A DNA stretch of 64,000 nt. Source: Liopterus haemorrhoidalis (Eukaryota; Arthropoda; Insecta; Coleoptera; Dytiscidae). The notes under the pieces were generated by a model that saw nothing but the letters and a program-made list of their open reading frames with translations, was not told the DNA's origin and did no database searches. The stretch is taken from NCBI GenBank assembly GCA_963971575.1, contig OZ020622.1, forward strand, positions 3,138,279 through 3,202,278, given 5' to 3'. Shown in pieces: positions 23,141-35,714 of this stretch (position 1 is the stretch's first letter; each line of letters starts with the position of its first letter). A program made the translations under genes and the position numbers.

Positions 23141-24220
23141 TCTATGTTTTTTTTGTTTTTTTCCTTTATTAAAATATATAGATATCCTATGTTACATAGC
23201 TAAATATTCCAAAACAAGACACAATAAAATAATAGTTGTAATATTAATCCAATTATAAACATTAAATAACTTAAATCGTGTATACAATCATGTTAGGGCT
23301 TTATTTCACACGTAAAAATTGTTAAATTTAAATAAAACACCAAAATACTGGACACCTGTTTATTAATGTCGGATTAAAATTCATTAACGATGGATTATAT
23401 ACTCTTGATTCGATAAGCTAATCAGTCGTCGGCTTGCATTTTACTAGTGAACACAAATAATAAGTTATCTAACATATGAATGTTTTATTTAAACAATTTA
23501 ATAAACAAAGGATTCCATATATTCTCGGTGAAATATAGTTAATATAAAATTAATAAATAAATAAAGTACTGGGTTAGTTTCACAAATATAAGTTTAATGT
23601 GTGTGTTTATACGTGCAGTGAGTGACGCCATCAAGATGAGTTCAAATTATAAACTAAACTTATTTTCAACAAATACATTCAGTGGGAACAAATATCAAAG
23701 GTAAGGAATACAATTATTAGCAAATAAGGGATTTTTTTACTTATTTATTAGGGGTGAGTTGTAAACATCCATCTGGTCAATCAGTAAGGGAATTCCAAAG
23801 TTAATATTTGTGTAAATTTCCTAGTATTCTAAAAGGTTCAGTTTAAGACAAGAGAATTTTATTAATTACTATATTATTATAGCAATTTGTTTTTCTATTT
23901 TTATTTAAATATTCCTAAAATTATATTTGTATTCGATTTTATTGATATTTATTAACTATAATACAAATACCCATCACCTTAAATTTTATATAAATCAGTA
24001 TAAAATTTCCTTAGGTTTTTATTAATAATTTATTCAGTAGAACTATCTTGAAATAAATATCTATTATGAATATAGTCATAAGAATTGAAGGTAAAAATAT
24101 ATTTTTTTTAATACTGTAAATTTTAATGAAATAAATTTCATAAATAATATTAAATTAACCTGAATTTATTAGTATATATTTAAGATAATTAGTAGGTTTC
24201 TAAATTACATACATTTAAAA
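23141..24220. other. AT-rich DNA with a possible first exon and repeat R24 copy 1
   Basis: Mostly unique AT-rich sequence. 23861-24080 is repeated in inverted orientation at 34173-34386 (about 90% identity by eye), including ATGAATATAGTCA and ATACAAATACCCATCACCTT. Neither copy shows ends or coding content. Confidence 0.6.
23636..23700 (+). CDS. Possible first coding exon of an unknown gene
   Basis: An ATG after AAG (AAGATGA) opens 21 codons (MSSNYKLNLFSTNTFSG, then NKYQ) ending at AAG before GTAAGG, a good donor. There is no downstream partner exon and no known family, so this may be chance. Confidence 0.15.
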
Positions 24221-24346
24221 TACAATATGATCGAAAAAAAAGTTTAGTAGGTCCTGAATTTAAAATGTTAAGTGGACATTTCTGTTAATATAAAAATAAA
24301 TGATTCCAAATCTATCTAGACACATTTTTTTCTCGATCATATTGTA
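24221..24346. mobile_element. Short MITE, 126 bp
   Basis: Terminal inverted repeats TACAATATGATCGA at both ends, followed by A-runs. No coding content. Confidence 0.6.
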
Positions 24347-24349
24347 TAG

Positions 24350-26020
24350 CAATGCTTCAGACACTTTCTAAATTTAAAACGGGCATAAATTACATCATTT
24401 ATTCCATGACAAATTAAAATTTATCTGACAAATTATAAAGATGTATATCTATAATCAATGCTGGGTAAAATACTTTTCTGATGTATTCCAAGTACTAAAT
24501 ACAAATACTTTTTTAAAGGAAAAACTACATGAAACATTTTAATTAAACATTACTTTTTAGTATTTAAAATACTACGTGGTTGAAATACAATTCGCAAATC
24601 TTAAAATACAATTTACGGCAATAATATTAAAAGTTGAAAGATGATGAAAAGGTAAAATATTAAAATAGAAAAAATTACACAACAAAACAATCATAAACAC
24701 AATACGGCGCCGGCGTTTTTCTTAACAATAGCTTGGAAAAATGTAGTATAGTGGACGACTACGATGTGGTGGGAGAAATTTGAGAAATATTTTTTTTTCT
24801 TCTCTCTTTAAAGCCACGGCGTGGCCATCGAAAAATACCTAAAAACCAGTGCTTCTCCAACAATCACTTATCATTTACGTTACAGCAAAAAAAAAACACA
24901 TTAGAAAAACGTTAAAAGTAACTTTTAGCTGCTTAACTACGCCCTGAGTTTGCACTTTTGCTCTGTTTGCACTGTTTCCATGTTTCAATTCACTTTAACA
25001 TTCAATTTATTTTTAGGTGGTTTATAAATAAAAATAAAAAGTTATCAATAATAACCTAAGATAGTGCTTTTAAGGTGAATCACTGTCCCTGGCCCTGCAC
25101 AGAACAGTATGCGTATTATAGGCAGCTAAAGTTACCTTTACCACAAAAACCGTACGAAGTACGGGTATTCCAGCTAGTTATATTATATTATCTTTTAATT
25201 ATAATCTTTATTTGTTTTTGTTTGAGAAGTCTCCTTTCTCAAATATCCCCCACCAGATTCGTCCATCATACTACATTTTAGCCCAATAGCTAAATAAAAT
25301 AAATGGAAATTAGGCAACTGGTTATATTCCTCGGAGCAAATCCTCCTTTCGTCTCCGCAGGATCTTGGCTTCATAACAAACAATACTAAGGCATAGAGCG
25401 TGCTGTGTCTATTCATATGATGTCAATGGTAAGCTTGTACTTACCGTTTTTATGCGACCGGTGTGCTGCCAATGATGTAACAACTGACAGGTCGTTCTCC
25501 GCCAAACTCTAAATTTCCCCTGAACAAACATAACCTCAAAAAACGTAACATAGGGATCAACACATTTTTTTATTAAACTATTGGTCTATTACATATACTA
25601 ATCTAAACATATAATAAATATTATACTATTTTTTGTTTATAAAAATAGGTAGATAAACCAAATAGGAGATATGTGTTTTTTTAATACCCGCTTTATTGTT
25701 TAAGACTTACTATAGTATATTTTTTGTAGGTACTGTTAAAAAATACTCCAAAATAGCAGGGTTAAGATAAGCTTCTTTACTACACACTTAGATATGTGGG
25801 TACTATGTTGGTCTAAAATTACATTTATTAAATAAAAATTAAATTGCACTTTTCAAATAAAACATATTCTAATTTTTGGTCATGCGGGTTTGAAATTATA
25901 TATCTGTGATGAACAAAAAATCATCAACTCACAAAATATGAGTTGGATTTTGGTTAGACAAAATAAACACAGCCATTCCAAAATTAAATGAGTAGGCCTC
26001 TTTTTTTGAGGGAGTAAATA
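24350..26020. other. AT-rich DNA without recognised genes
   Basis: No supported gene. A minus-strand stretch at about 25540-25432 could be a 5' untranslated exon (a GTAAGTAC donor on that strand), but nothing confirms it. Confidence 0.4.
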
Positions 26021-26022
26021 AT

Positions 26023-29000
26023 TTAAAGAAGCCTTTCACATTCTTCGCTCGCAACTGTTAGTTCACTCGTGTCATCTTCAGAGTCTGTACAGATGTCTTC
26101 GTCGCCAGACCAGTGTTCGAATTCTTCTTTATGATGCTCCAAAGCCATCAGCGATGGAAAAAGGCTGTCACAAGCCGAACAACTGAAAAAATTAATAAAT
26201 ATCAACTTGGACATCCAAAAACTATAGGATATATAGTATTTCCAAAATGAAATGGCCACTCTTATTAAGTAGCTTAACCATGTAGAAATGGGTTTATGAC
26301 AATAATCTTAAGACTCGTCTTAAGACCTACCTATAGCTGACCCAAACCACCCATAGCAACACACCTATAACCTGGTCCCACTCTTACAATACCTGGTATA
26401 AAAACTCGAAGTAAGTTGAAATATTTATCACTTCTTGTGATCGCTGAAGACGGAAACAGATCGTTGAGCAGTTTCCGAAATGTCCGAAAATATTTTATAT
26501 AACTCATGTAGTATTATATATTTTTGATACTAATACTCATTATATTGTACTATTCTAGCCTAGTACTATGTCTGCATTAATATTGGACCATTGCAAAATA
26601 ATTTCAAAGATATTATCTTTGATCTCCGATTTCATACAGCATGCCTTTTGGAGGAGAGAATATTTACCCTGTGACAACAAAAAAGGGATGGTACTAAACC
26701 CCTGCACGCTTTCCGGTCATAGGGAAAATTGCATTTCCACTTAAACACAAAATTTTTGTGTTTTTCTCTGATTTAATATTGCTTGCCCTTTTGTCAAAAG
26801 AAAGTTATAACAAATTTAAAGTCTTTTAAATATATGCATGCGATTCGGAGGGTCCCAAAGGGCTCAAACGGTCATGTGATCTTGTAATAAAAAAATATGA
26901 TTTTCCGCGTTTTCATACAGCATGCCTATAATTAAAAGACTTTAAATTTGTTATAACTTTCTTTTGACAAAAGGGCAAGCAATATTAAATCAGAGAAAAA
27001 CACAAAAATTTTGTGCAAGTGGAAATGCAATTTTCCCTATGACCGGAAAGTGTGCAGGGGTTTAGTACCATCCCTTTTTTGTTGTCAGAGGGTAAATATT
27101 CTCTCCTCCAAAAGGCATGCTGTATGAAATCGGAGACCAAAAATGTCATGAGCTCCCGGTCTATAAGACTCGTTGCTTTAAAAAGAATATAAGAGGTATT
27201 AAGGAAATTTAAAATTTAAATAGAATAGATGTAACACTAGTTCAATTGAAGTTTCTTAAAAATAATTAAGGATATTTTCCACATTTATAATCCTATTATT
27301 TCTAAATTTTAGGAGTTGTTTTACTTGTTTGTTTTTTTAGTACATTTCATTCATATTGATAAAACTAAAAATAATTTGGTACGTTAATTGATGCCTACAA
27401 AATCCTAGACATTTCTGTATGTAATCATATTCGTAGATACTTCTGTATAAATCTGCAAAATACTGTTCATTTCGGTCAAAAGATATAGGAATATCCTAGG
27501 GTTTCTTGTTTACGCCTACGAAACCCTAGACATTTCTATACGTTATTTTATTAAATATATATTAACTGCGAGACATAATTGCATAAAAATCTTTTATGCT
27601 AAATCTTTTTATAGTAATTTTTATGCTAAAATTAAAAATAAATAAAAAAATATGTTGTCATATTTTCTTTGTTCAATGATATTATAAAATGAATATTTTT
27701 ATTTAATTAGAATAACAGCATTCATATAATAACCTGTATGAAATTCGATATAATATCTAACAATACCCTAGCGGGGGTCTTTTGTAATAATTGTGAAATT
27801 TCATTTAAAATAAGCCACTGTCTGTTTATATATTGGTTTCGATGCGGTCAGCTGAATAAATATGATGATTTGGTTGCGCTCAGGGGTATACAGGACGAAA
27901 TTTACAAAATTTCAAAAGTTATCTCAAGAATTGTAAGAGATCGAGATCAGCGTTTTGAATTTTCGAACTTATCATAGTTTATTTACAAGAATTAATGAAG
28001 GACAGTATTTGTACCACAGGTTTTTGTTAGAATACTAATCAAATATAACGGAAAAATTCAATTTTGAACTCAGAAACTGTAAGAGCGATTTGTGGTTGAT
28101 TTTTTTGAACTTCTAAGGTCTAGAAAATCTGAAATCTGAAAGCCTATCTCCCAGAAAGGTTGATTTAAAAATCTGATAAAAACGTCCATTTATAGGAACC
28201 GGAATAGTTCAACAGGAATTTTTTCTTTTAGGTCTCACTTATAGTTTGGAAATGAGGACCTCTTTTTTTATGTCATCATTTATATTTTGCAAGTGAGGAC
28301 CTTTTTAGAGTTTTGTAGGCAGAGCCACAGTAAGGGGGTGGAGGGGGCTATGGCCCCGGGCGCACTAACGAAAAGGGCGCTGACGCCTTTTGTAGGGGGG
28401 CGCAAATGATGGAGCAAATACAAATTGAGAGGTGAGGACCTTTTTTTTGCTCATCACTTGGATTTTGAGAAGTGAGGACCTTTTTTTTGCTCATCACTTA
28501 GATTTTGAGAAGTGAGGACCTTCTTTTTTTTGTTTTATTTGCCAAGGGCGCCGAAAACATTGCTCTGCCTCTAGCGCAAGTTTTCCTTACTACGGCTCTG
28601 TTTGTAGGTATGGCCACTAAAAAACCCTTATACCGACACTCATGTGTCTGTCTGTCTGTACGGTAGAAATTGTAGCCAAACGGCTTAACATAGAATTTTG
28701 AAATTTGGCATGCTTATACAACTCTTTCACCCAAATATTGGAAAAATCCTGAGAGTTAAAAAACATATCCCGAGATAAACATAATCAATTATGTATCTAA
28801 TAAAAAAATAAATATTTTTTTTAATTATTTTTTTTTTAATTTATGGTCTTTGCTGCTGTGGAAATTAGCCAGGACAATTTTTTTTATTTGAGAAAATTTC
28901 CATGCCTGAACGGGATTCGAACCCGAGACCTTCGCAACGCAGAGCACATGTTATACCACTACGCTACGCCGGTCGGCTTTTTAAATTTTGAGTGGCATAC

Positions 29001-31054
29001 CAAATTAAACCTTTTAATGCGTGGATCATCAAACAAATTTTTATTTTTGAAAATTCATTTTGTTTATTGAATTTTTGCCATAAATGTGACAAAAAACTTT
29101 TGTCCTACGTCTCCCAGAGTGATTGATCTAAAAATCTGAAAAAAATCTCCGTAATGAACATTGATGGGAACCGGAATAGTTCAATAAGAATTTTATTAAT
29201 AATAGCAAAAGAATAAAAACTTTTTGAGAAATCTTAACAAATATTTTAAGTACAGCAATATCGGTAAACTTCTAATTTTTTTTGTAGGGTAAATTTTTAT
29301 TTTATCGGTAAATACCGCATTAGTTCCGGCCAAAGCTGTTAAAACCCGAGCTTTGAGTACTCCAAGACTAAGTTTACTCAATAGCATTAAAAGCTTATAC
29401 CAATATTGAAGACAAAATTCTATCTTACATAAATTTCAAAATTAATATACCTTCCCTAGGGCTATTTTCAATAATTTAATAAATTGAAAATAAATATTTG
29501 AGCCTTTGTTTACTGTACATTATTGGATAAAGAGCTTATCTGTAATTTTTGCAACATGTACTCACTCGCTGACTAAATGTTTGTTCAATCCTGATTGGGG
29601 CATTACGGTATGTATCGAGATTTTCAGTTGATAATCAGCTAATGACATAGTATATTATGCTATAATTGAAACTGGATTACCAACAAGCCCGACAGGACTC
29701 TACAATAATCACATTAACAATGTATACGATAATTATTATTATTTATTAATTTTTTAAATTAATTTATAACTTTCGGTCGCGTAATAAGACGGCTGCTCAA
29801 TAAATTAAAAAATCAGCTGTGGCCACCACAGGACCGTCCGCTATCACAAAGTACTGGCATAAAATACATTCTAGCAGCAGAGTAGAAATAACTTGGCCTA
29901 ATATTTTCTAACAGAGATATTATTTATGACCATTGAAACGTTACATATAAGTATGAAAAATTGAGATTAGAATTTTTGGATTACACGTAGTTTATTTAGT
30001 CTAGAAAAAAATTGAGGCCTTATTAATTTTGCGTATTTTAAAATTATGACAAATTTTAATATGGCGTGATTTGTAGAAATTTTCATCTTCGCATGAACGT
30101 ATCTCAAAAACGAAATGCGATAAAGACCTGCGGATGAAATTTTTGAGATCCCGAGGTCCTAATTGACTTGTTACCAAATTATGAAAGAAAAAATGTTTTT
30201 GAATTTTTTTTTTTTTTTTGTATTTTTTGAAAATTTTAATAAATCCTAACTAAAAAATGGTTAGGGATAGAAATCTTCGGTTTGAATTTTTGAAATTCTA
30301 CTATATTGTTTAGTAGAAAAAAAATAGGGCTTTAATAAACCAATTATTAAGTTTTATATAGGCAGTAATCCAAAACCCTTGAAAATGGCCAAAAATTTTT
30401 TCGATTTTGAAGCAAAAAATTTTTGTCTCCGATTTTATTGAAAATTGGTACAAATATGTATTTTTGGCCATAGATCAATAAAATTTGGTCCATTTTGAAG
30501 TTTGGGCAAAATTTTTGGAATTATAGGCAAAAAACTGATCCAAGTCAGCAATCTTAAAATCGACACGAGTAAACTCCCATTTTTAGTCAACCGATTATTA
30601 CCATAAGTTGATCAACACGTGCCATCGATGTCGAAAGCTTAAATATAAAGTTTCATAAAAATCCTTTTAGCCGAATTCGCACTGCACGTGTACACAGACA
30701 GACGAACGGACAGACAGACAGACCGACAGACAGACAGACAGACAAACAGACCGCCAGACATCATGCTAAAAATAGTCAAAACATTATGTAGGGACCTCAA
30801 TTCGTGAAGATCCACCGAAATCTCGAAATGTCAAAATCGGTATGATCACAATACGTCACTTATATATGTTGGCGGTCGGTAAAAAGCTTTGGTTAAATTT
30901 TATTTTGAAGAAAGTGTAACGCAAATCGAGACCGTTCTGTATTTGATATTTGGTGCTTTTACTTACCCAAAATGTCTCTTCTTTTGCTTATGGGACGCCA
31001 GTTGTCGTTGACATGGAAAAGAACGGTCACACACGTTGCAAGTTAGAGATTCGT
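26023..31054 (-). CDS. C-terminal two exons of an unidentified C2H2 zinc-finger protein
   Basis: Exon 31054-30967 (88 bp, AG acceptor, GTAAGT donor) joins 26182-26023 (TTTTTCAG acceptor, TAA stop) in one frame. Exon 1 encodes LTCNVCDRSFPCQRQLASHK followed by QKKRHFG; exon 2 encodes CSACDSLFPSLMALEHHKEE and then an acidic tail ending ECERLL. These are two C2H2 fingers (C-x2-C-x12-H-x5-H and C-x2-C-x12-H-x5-H), the second straddling the intron. Splicing phase and finger spacing both support one protein. Upstream exons should lie right of 31.1 kb on the minus strand, but I could not find them. I do not recognise the family. The 4.8-kb intron holds a long foldback, a family A copy and a family B copy. 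Confidence 0.7.
26621..27138. repeat. Long inverted repeat (foldback), arms about 210 bp
   Basis: The left arm 26621-26830 and right arm 26931-27138 are reverse complements at about 97% identity, with a spacer of about 100 bp. The motif TTTCATACAGCATGCC occurs at the outer end of both arms and again at the inner edge beside the spacer. It lies in the intron of the zinc-finger gene, so its transcript could form a long hairpin. Confidence 0.9.
27150..28200. other. AT-rich DNA with a short direct repeat
   Basis: Two copies of about 32 bp (CGCCTACGAAACCCTAGACA type) at about 27390 and 27512. No coding evidence; the frame at 27738-27977 matches nothing I know. Confidence 0.4.
28320..28600. mobile_element. 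hAT-type MITE, 281 bp, with internal M40 minisatellite
   Basis: Ends CAGAGCCACAGTAAGG and, inverted, CAGAGCCGTAGTAAGG. Perfect 8-bp duplication TTTGTAGG at 28312-28319 and 28601-28608. The centre holds two to three units of GTGAGGACCTTTTTTTTGC followed by TCATCACTTGGATTTTGAGA. Confidence 0.93.
28840..28978 (-). mobile_element. tRNA-derived SINE
   Basis: Read on the minus strand, the head has a good A-box (TAGCGTAGTGG) and a perfect B-box (GGTTCGAATCC) 35 nt apart, followed by CCGTTCAGGC and a tail of about 65 bp. The clover-leaf is imperfect, so this is a SINE rather than a working tRNA gene. Confidence 0.65.
29806..30885 (-). mobile_element. Family B element containing repeat C
   Basis: Left end AATCAGCTGTGGCCACCACA; right end GTTGGCGGTCGGTAAAAA. 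The body is interrupted at 29958-30546 by repeat C (inverse of 9.65-10.5 kb). A long AGACAGAC run is at about 30697-30760. The right end abuts the intron sequence just downstream of the zinc-finger exon. Confidence 0.75.
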
Positions 31055-31094
31055 CTGAAAGAAAAAATAATAAAAATTATTAATAAAATAATCG

Positions 31095-31800
31095 GCTCGC
31101 AAAATAAAAACGCACTTATGGACGAAATATTTTGCTCCTTCTTTAAATTATTTATTGTATTTTGGGGCGTTAATACATACATTTTCTTTTTTCACCCTGA
31201 ATTGTGTGAAAATTCACAGTTCACATAATTTTCCCTTAACTATTAATATATTGGTGGTATTAAAATTGGTCATATCCCGGGGAAAATGTTGTTTTATCGG
31301 CAAATGGACCTACGTTTTCCGTCATCAATGTTTGTACCCGTACTTTAGTATCATCTTCACACTTCAGTCTATTAAATCTGTATGTCATTAGAAACTGATT
31401 AGACTCAAATATCAAATTACGATTTAGTCTAAATAGGAGAATATACTAAGAAAACAATTTTGGTATTTCTCTTTGAGGTTACCCAGACCTCAATTAAGTG
31501 ATGTTCATTACACATGCAAAGGCTGATGACGAAGGGATTGAAGAGAGAGAGGTTACAATCCTTTGACAAAATAATTAATAATCAATAACAGAAACATATC
31601 AGATAAAAATAAATTTATTAAAATTTAAAATTTTCATTTAAAAGTAATTAAATATTTCCCAACCCTCGACAGATTTAGTATTTTAAGCCATCTTTAAAAA
31701 TACGAAGTTTAATAAATAATACATACACGAGTAGAATACCTAAAAGTAGATATTTTTTTTTTTTCATTAGTGAAAAAGAATGACTAGGAACCATATGGGC
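31095..31800. other. No gene seen
   Basis: AT-rich sequence upstream of the zinc-finger exon acceptor on the minus strand, presumably intron. It holds one of the scattered GTGTGAAAATTCACA-type motifs at about 31203. Confidence 0.4.
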
Positions 31801-31885
31801 ACAGTGGCATAGTAAAGGGGGAGGGGGGCATACGGGTCTATGATGCCTCAGGCGCCAATTTTTGGGGGCGCCGTGAACGACTATA
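31801..31885. mobile_element. hAT-like terminus remnant
   Basis: CAGTGGCATAGTAAAGGGGG followed by GGCGCCAATTTTTGGGGGCG resembles the start of hAT elements. No opposite end was found; a mariner relic begins just to the right. Confidence 0.4.
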
Positions 31886-31909
31886 AATATGTCTGCATTT
31901 ACTTCAACT

Positions 31910-32405
31910 ATTAGGTCATCAAGGAAATTTGTAGAAAAAAAGGCAAAGTTGGTTGATAACTTACAAATATAAGGAATTATTTTATTCATCAAAGTATGTC
32001 TATATTGTCTATACACTTTTGCCATTTAAGCGGCAAGTTGTTCAGACCGGTGGTATAAAACACTGGCGAACGAGAGTCAATGAATTCCTGGAAGGCCAGT
32101 TTTACAGCATTGTCGGAATTAAACTGTTTTCCTAATAAAAAGTTGTCCAAATTGCGGAAGAAGTGGTAGTCAGTGGGGGCTAGGTCTAGTGAGTATGGAG
32201 GATGATGAAGAAGTTTCAACTCCAATTCCTGTAGTTTTGCCACAGTCATTTGTGCAGTGTGTGTTCTAGCGTTATCATACAATAATATAGGAGTCGATCT
32301 GTTGACCAATCTAGGCTGTTTTTTTATTAAGTTTTTACATCATTTCGCCCAGTTGTTTGCTGTATATTTCTGCTATGATCGATGAGCCAGTTTTTTTTGG
32401 TTTAT
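31910..32405 (-). pseudogene. mariner transposase relic, C-terminal part
   Basis: The minus-strand frame at 32309-31989 contains LLYDNARTHTAQ and HHPPYSLDLAPTDYHFF, the second and third catalytic blocks of mariner (DD34D) transposases, and ends PLKWQKCIDNI. The upstream part (SITAEIY region) is broken by stops. Inverted copy of 35.7-36.17 kb. Confidence 0.85.
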
Positions 32406-32870
32406 TTGGTTTTTAAGCTACCTGTACGAAATTTGGCGAATCAATTTGATATTATCTGCTGAGTAGTAACACTAGAGCCAAATACACTATTAATGTTACG
32501 CGGTCTGCGATGCCGTAGTTCCACGTAAGAACTCATACTTCATAATAGTGCGAATTTTCGACCGTTCCATTTTCAGCGAAATTTTTAAAAAAAGTTTTTG
32601 ATATTTTATAGAGCATACAATGATTTCTTTAAACAGGTGAATAAAAAATATATACAAATACTTTTTAGGTGACCAGTTTGAATTAAACAAAGGCAACTGC
32701 GTGATCCTTTTAATTTACCTGAAGAAACATTTTAAAATATTTTCATTTGTCTAAAATTCTACGGAATATCTCGTTTTACAAATGTTGTTTTTTTGAAAAT
32801 CCGAGAACTAAATGATTTCCCGATATATTGCAAGTAAATATTTAAAACTTTTAAAAATTTGTAATAGGTT

Positions 32871-33108
32871 AGGGTGACCATTTTCTTAAGAAGGCAATAC
32901 GGGACGGAGCAAAAAAAAAGGTCCTCATCTCTCAAATCCAAGTGAAGAGCAAAAAAAAGGTCCTCATCTCCCAAAATCCAAGTGAAGAGCAAAACAAAAA
33001 AAGGTCTTCACCTCCCAAATCCAAGTGAAGAGCAAAAAAAAGGTCCTCACCTCCAAAATCCAAATGCGAGACAAAATGTTAAAATGCGGGACGAATGGTC
33101 ACCCTATG
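32871..33108. mobile_element. MITE of about 238 bp filled with M40 minisatellite
   Basis: Ends AGGGTGACCATT and AATGGTCACCCT are exact inverse repeats, each followed inward by a GCGGGACG-like word. The interior is four units of GGTCCTCATCTCYCAAAATC plus CAAGTGAAGAGCAAAAAAAA. No target duplication is clear. Confidence 0.8.
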
Positions 33109-33109
33109 A

Positions 33110-34170
33110 TAGGTACACTGATAAATTTTGATTTCTCTGTTTGTTTAAAAATAAAAACAAGGTAAATATAACCTGAAAATAAAAGTATCTTAATATAGAA
33201 GATTTTTTTTTTCTTCTTATGTCTGCCACTGCTTCAATATCAATATCTGTGCATTTGTTTAAAGTGTTTCTAAACAAATTAATCGTAATAATTCTTGAAT
33301 TGAAATTTCAATGATTTTCTTAATAATAGTTCTTAAATATAAACGAAATTTTTCCGAAATAATAAGCTGAGAATGCTTTAAGTATTTAATAAAAACCCTC
33401 GTCTTGCTATCGATTGATCTCTTTGTTCCGTTAAGGACCGAAGCAATCCTCAGTAATAACCAAAATTTAATTTAGCAAAAATATCTGAACATAGAATAAA
33501 GAATTCGAGTTATCCCAAGACAGAGAAAAAATATAAATGAGTGGAAATGTCTGGTCATGTTTTTGTACAAGAAAATGGCATCACATCACTTGATGCTTCT
33601 CGCATTCTGGTCATCACGATAGAAAATTTTGGAAAACACTTGACTGAGAACTTCCAGTTTAAGAGTTTTATAGGTAGGACCAAAAAAGGCTCATGTATCT
33701 GTCTGTCAGTAGAACAGAAATTTTTACCAAACGGATTTTATTTTATTTTTTTATTTATTTATTTCATTTTGGAGCCGAAAACGGGTCGAGCCCAAAATTA
33801 CGGCTTCGATTTTACAAAAAGAAATACATTTAAATTATTTGTATGTACATAACAATAATATAAAATATAGAAAGGGTTGGGGAAATAAAGAAGGAGAGAA
33901 ATACAAAAAATATTTATATAAACAAAAGTAGCAGAGATTAATTAGCATTAAGCAAAAGTTCAGTGATTAGTGCCTGTCATACAGGCTTCGGTAGTCATTG
34001 AATAATGTTTTTTTTTTTTTTTGAAAAAAACATGAACATAGAAAGTTGCAAGTAAAGGTTGTCTCGTAACTTCTGACCAATCAGAGCATGAGAGGGAATA
34101 CGTCACATGTCTGCTTAGTTCAAACTAGCATACAAAATTAATATAGATGTTGCATGTTTTTAAATATTTT
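33110..34170. other. AT-rich DNA with a degenerate family A head
   Basis: 33662-33742 matches the family A head (GAGTTTTATAGGTAGGACC, GTCTGTCAG). The neighbouring block GGAGCCGAAAACGGGTCGAG is not repeated elsewhere here. No gene seen. Confidence 0.45.
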
Positions 34171-34172
34171 TA

Positions 34173-34386
34173 TTGACTATATTCATAATAGATATTTATT
34201 TCAAGACAGTTCTACTGAATAAATTATAAATAAATCCCTAAGGAAATTTTATACTGATTTATATAAAATTTAAGGTGATGGGTATTTGTATTATAGTCAA
34301 TAAATAACAATAAAATACAAATATAATTTTCGGTATATTTAAATAAAAATAGAAAAACAAATTGCTATAATAATATAGTAATTAAT
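34173..34386. repeat. Repeat R24, copy 2 (inverted)
   Basis: Reverse complement of 23861-24080 with small differences. No ends or coding content. Confidence 0.7.
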
Positions 34387-34389
34387 TAA

Positions 34390-35700
34390 ATTGGAGGTTA
34401 TATCTGTTTTTAAAAACGGCTGGACGTATTTTAACGAAATTTTGGTACAATACAGGATTCAAATATAGGCATGGTATCTCAAAATTTTCTTTCTTAGGGG
34501 GTGTTTATGGGTTAAAACTGGTACTAAAAAATTTTAAATATTTCCTTTATAAACAGATCTATCTTAACAGAAAAAACTATACAATAAATGTTGTTTATAA
34601 GAAAACAAATCTTATTTGTTCTCTGCATTTTTTCAATTTGATGAATATTAAGGTAGTTACGGGGGGACACCCTAAAACTAAAATATTGAAATATTTTACT
34701 TATTATTCTCTTCACATCAAAAATTAACGTAAGAAAATAGATTTAGAACGAAGAAACATTCTTTTCGAAGAAAAAAGAACTTAAAACAAGTAGAAAATCA
34801 AAAAATTAAACAATATTTTTATATTTATACACAAAATTCAAACTTCGCTTGTATATAACATATACGATAAACAAAGACTGACGTCCCGTTAGCAGACAGA
34901 TGACGTTTAGCTTCGCTATTTACCCCCACCACTACAAGTTACGGGATAACCTTTACTTTAATAATCTTGGGGACTTTCAGCTGTTAATTGGAATATAGTT
35001 TTGATATTTTTAAACTCATGGTTTAGCGTTATGTAACGCTGAGGAATTAATGATCGCACTGTATGTTAAACAGGGAGTGTAGAAGAGACTGGTCATTTCG
35101 TGATTATACAGGAGTAGTACTACAATACTAAAACATTAGAGGTGGGATAAACAGGAGTTTGTTAATATTCACGTCCTCCAATAGGACGCAAAGAGCAACA
35201 ATAAAATACCAGTATATCATATAAATATAAATGTTGTTTCTTATAAAAATACGAGAAAATATTTTACGCGTAAAATCTCAAGTGTTTATTCTTGAAAAAT
35301 CCTCTCTTATCCTAAACACATTTGAGAAATTCTCAAAAAAACACTCCTATTTATTTTTCGGCTTATGTATTGATGCTGGAGTGTCTTATATTTGAGATAG
35401 AATTTCTAACAAACACACAAACACATACACATGGAGTTTTATGAGCTGAGACGTATATCTTTACATGTATGCATACCGGATCAAAGTTAGAAATATTAGA
35501 TTTGCAGAAAACTTGAGTGCATTTTCAAAATGAAATCTAAAGTCATTTAAGAGGAATTTTAAATTTATTTTAACTGAATACAATATTGACTAGGGCTGCT
35601 CACATTTCTGGAATCGTCTATTCCAAGGGTTCCCAAACTTTTAAACATTGCGATCCACTTTTTAGAATCAAATTAGTTCGGCAAATTTTGTACAGGTTAA
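34390..35700. other. AT-rich DNA, no gene seen; hAT-like end at about 35622
   Basis: Ordinary AT-rich sequence. Near its right edge, CAAGGGTTCCCAAACTTTTA resembles a hAT left terminus, cut off by the mariner relic that follows. Confidence 0.4.
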
Positions 35701-35714
35701 CTTAAAAAAAAAAA

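Larger units (their letters stand above)
28304..29200 (+). mobile_element. Family A element, interrupted twice
   Basis: The head TAGAGTTTTGTAGG is split by a hAT MITE (28320-28600) and resumes at TATGGCCACTAAAAAACCC with a GTCTGTCTGTCTG run. The body is split by a tRNA-derived SINE (about 28840-28978), then resumes with AAATTTTGAGTGGCATACCA and ends near the GAACCGGAATAGTTCAA block. Confidence 0.75.

Noticed and set aside
25432..25560. Minus-strand 5' untranslated exon
   Set aside because: A good donor exists, but no partner exon, start or transcript evidence; too weak to list as a gene.
28905..28978. A genuine tRNA gene on the minus strand
   Set aside because: The boxes are good, but the acceptor and anticodon stems do not pair well and a SINE-like tail follows.
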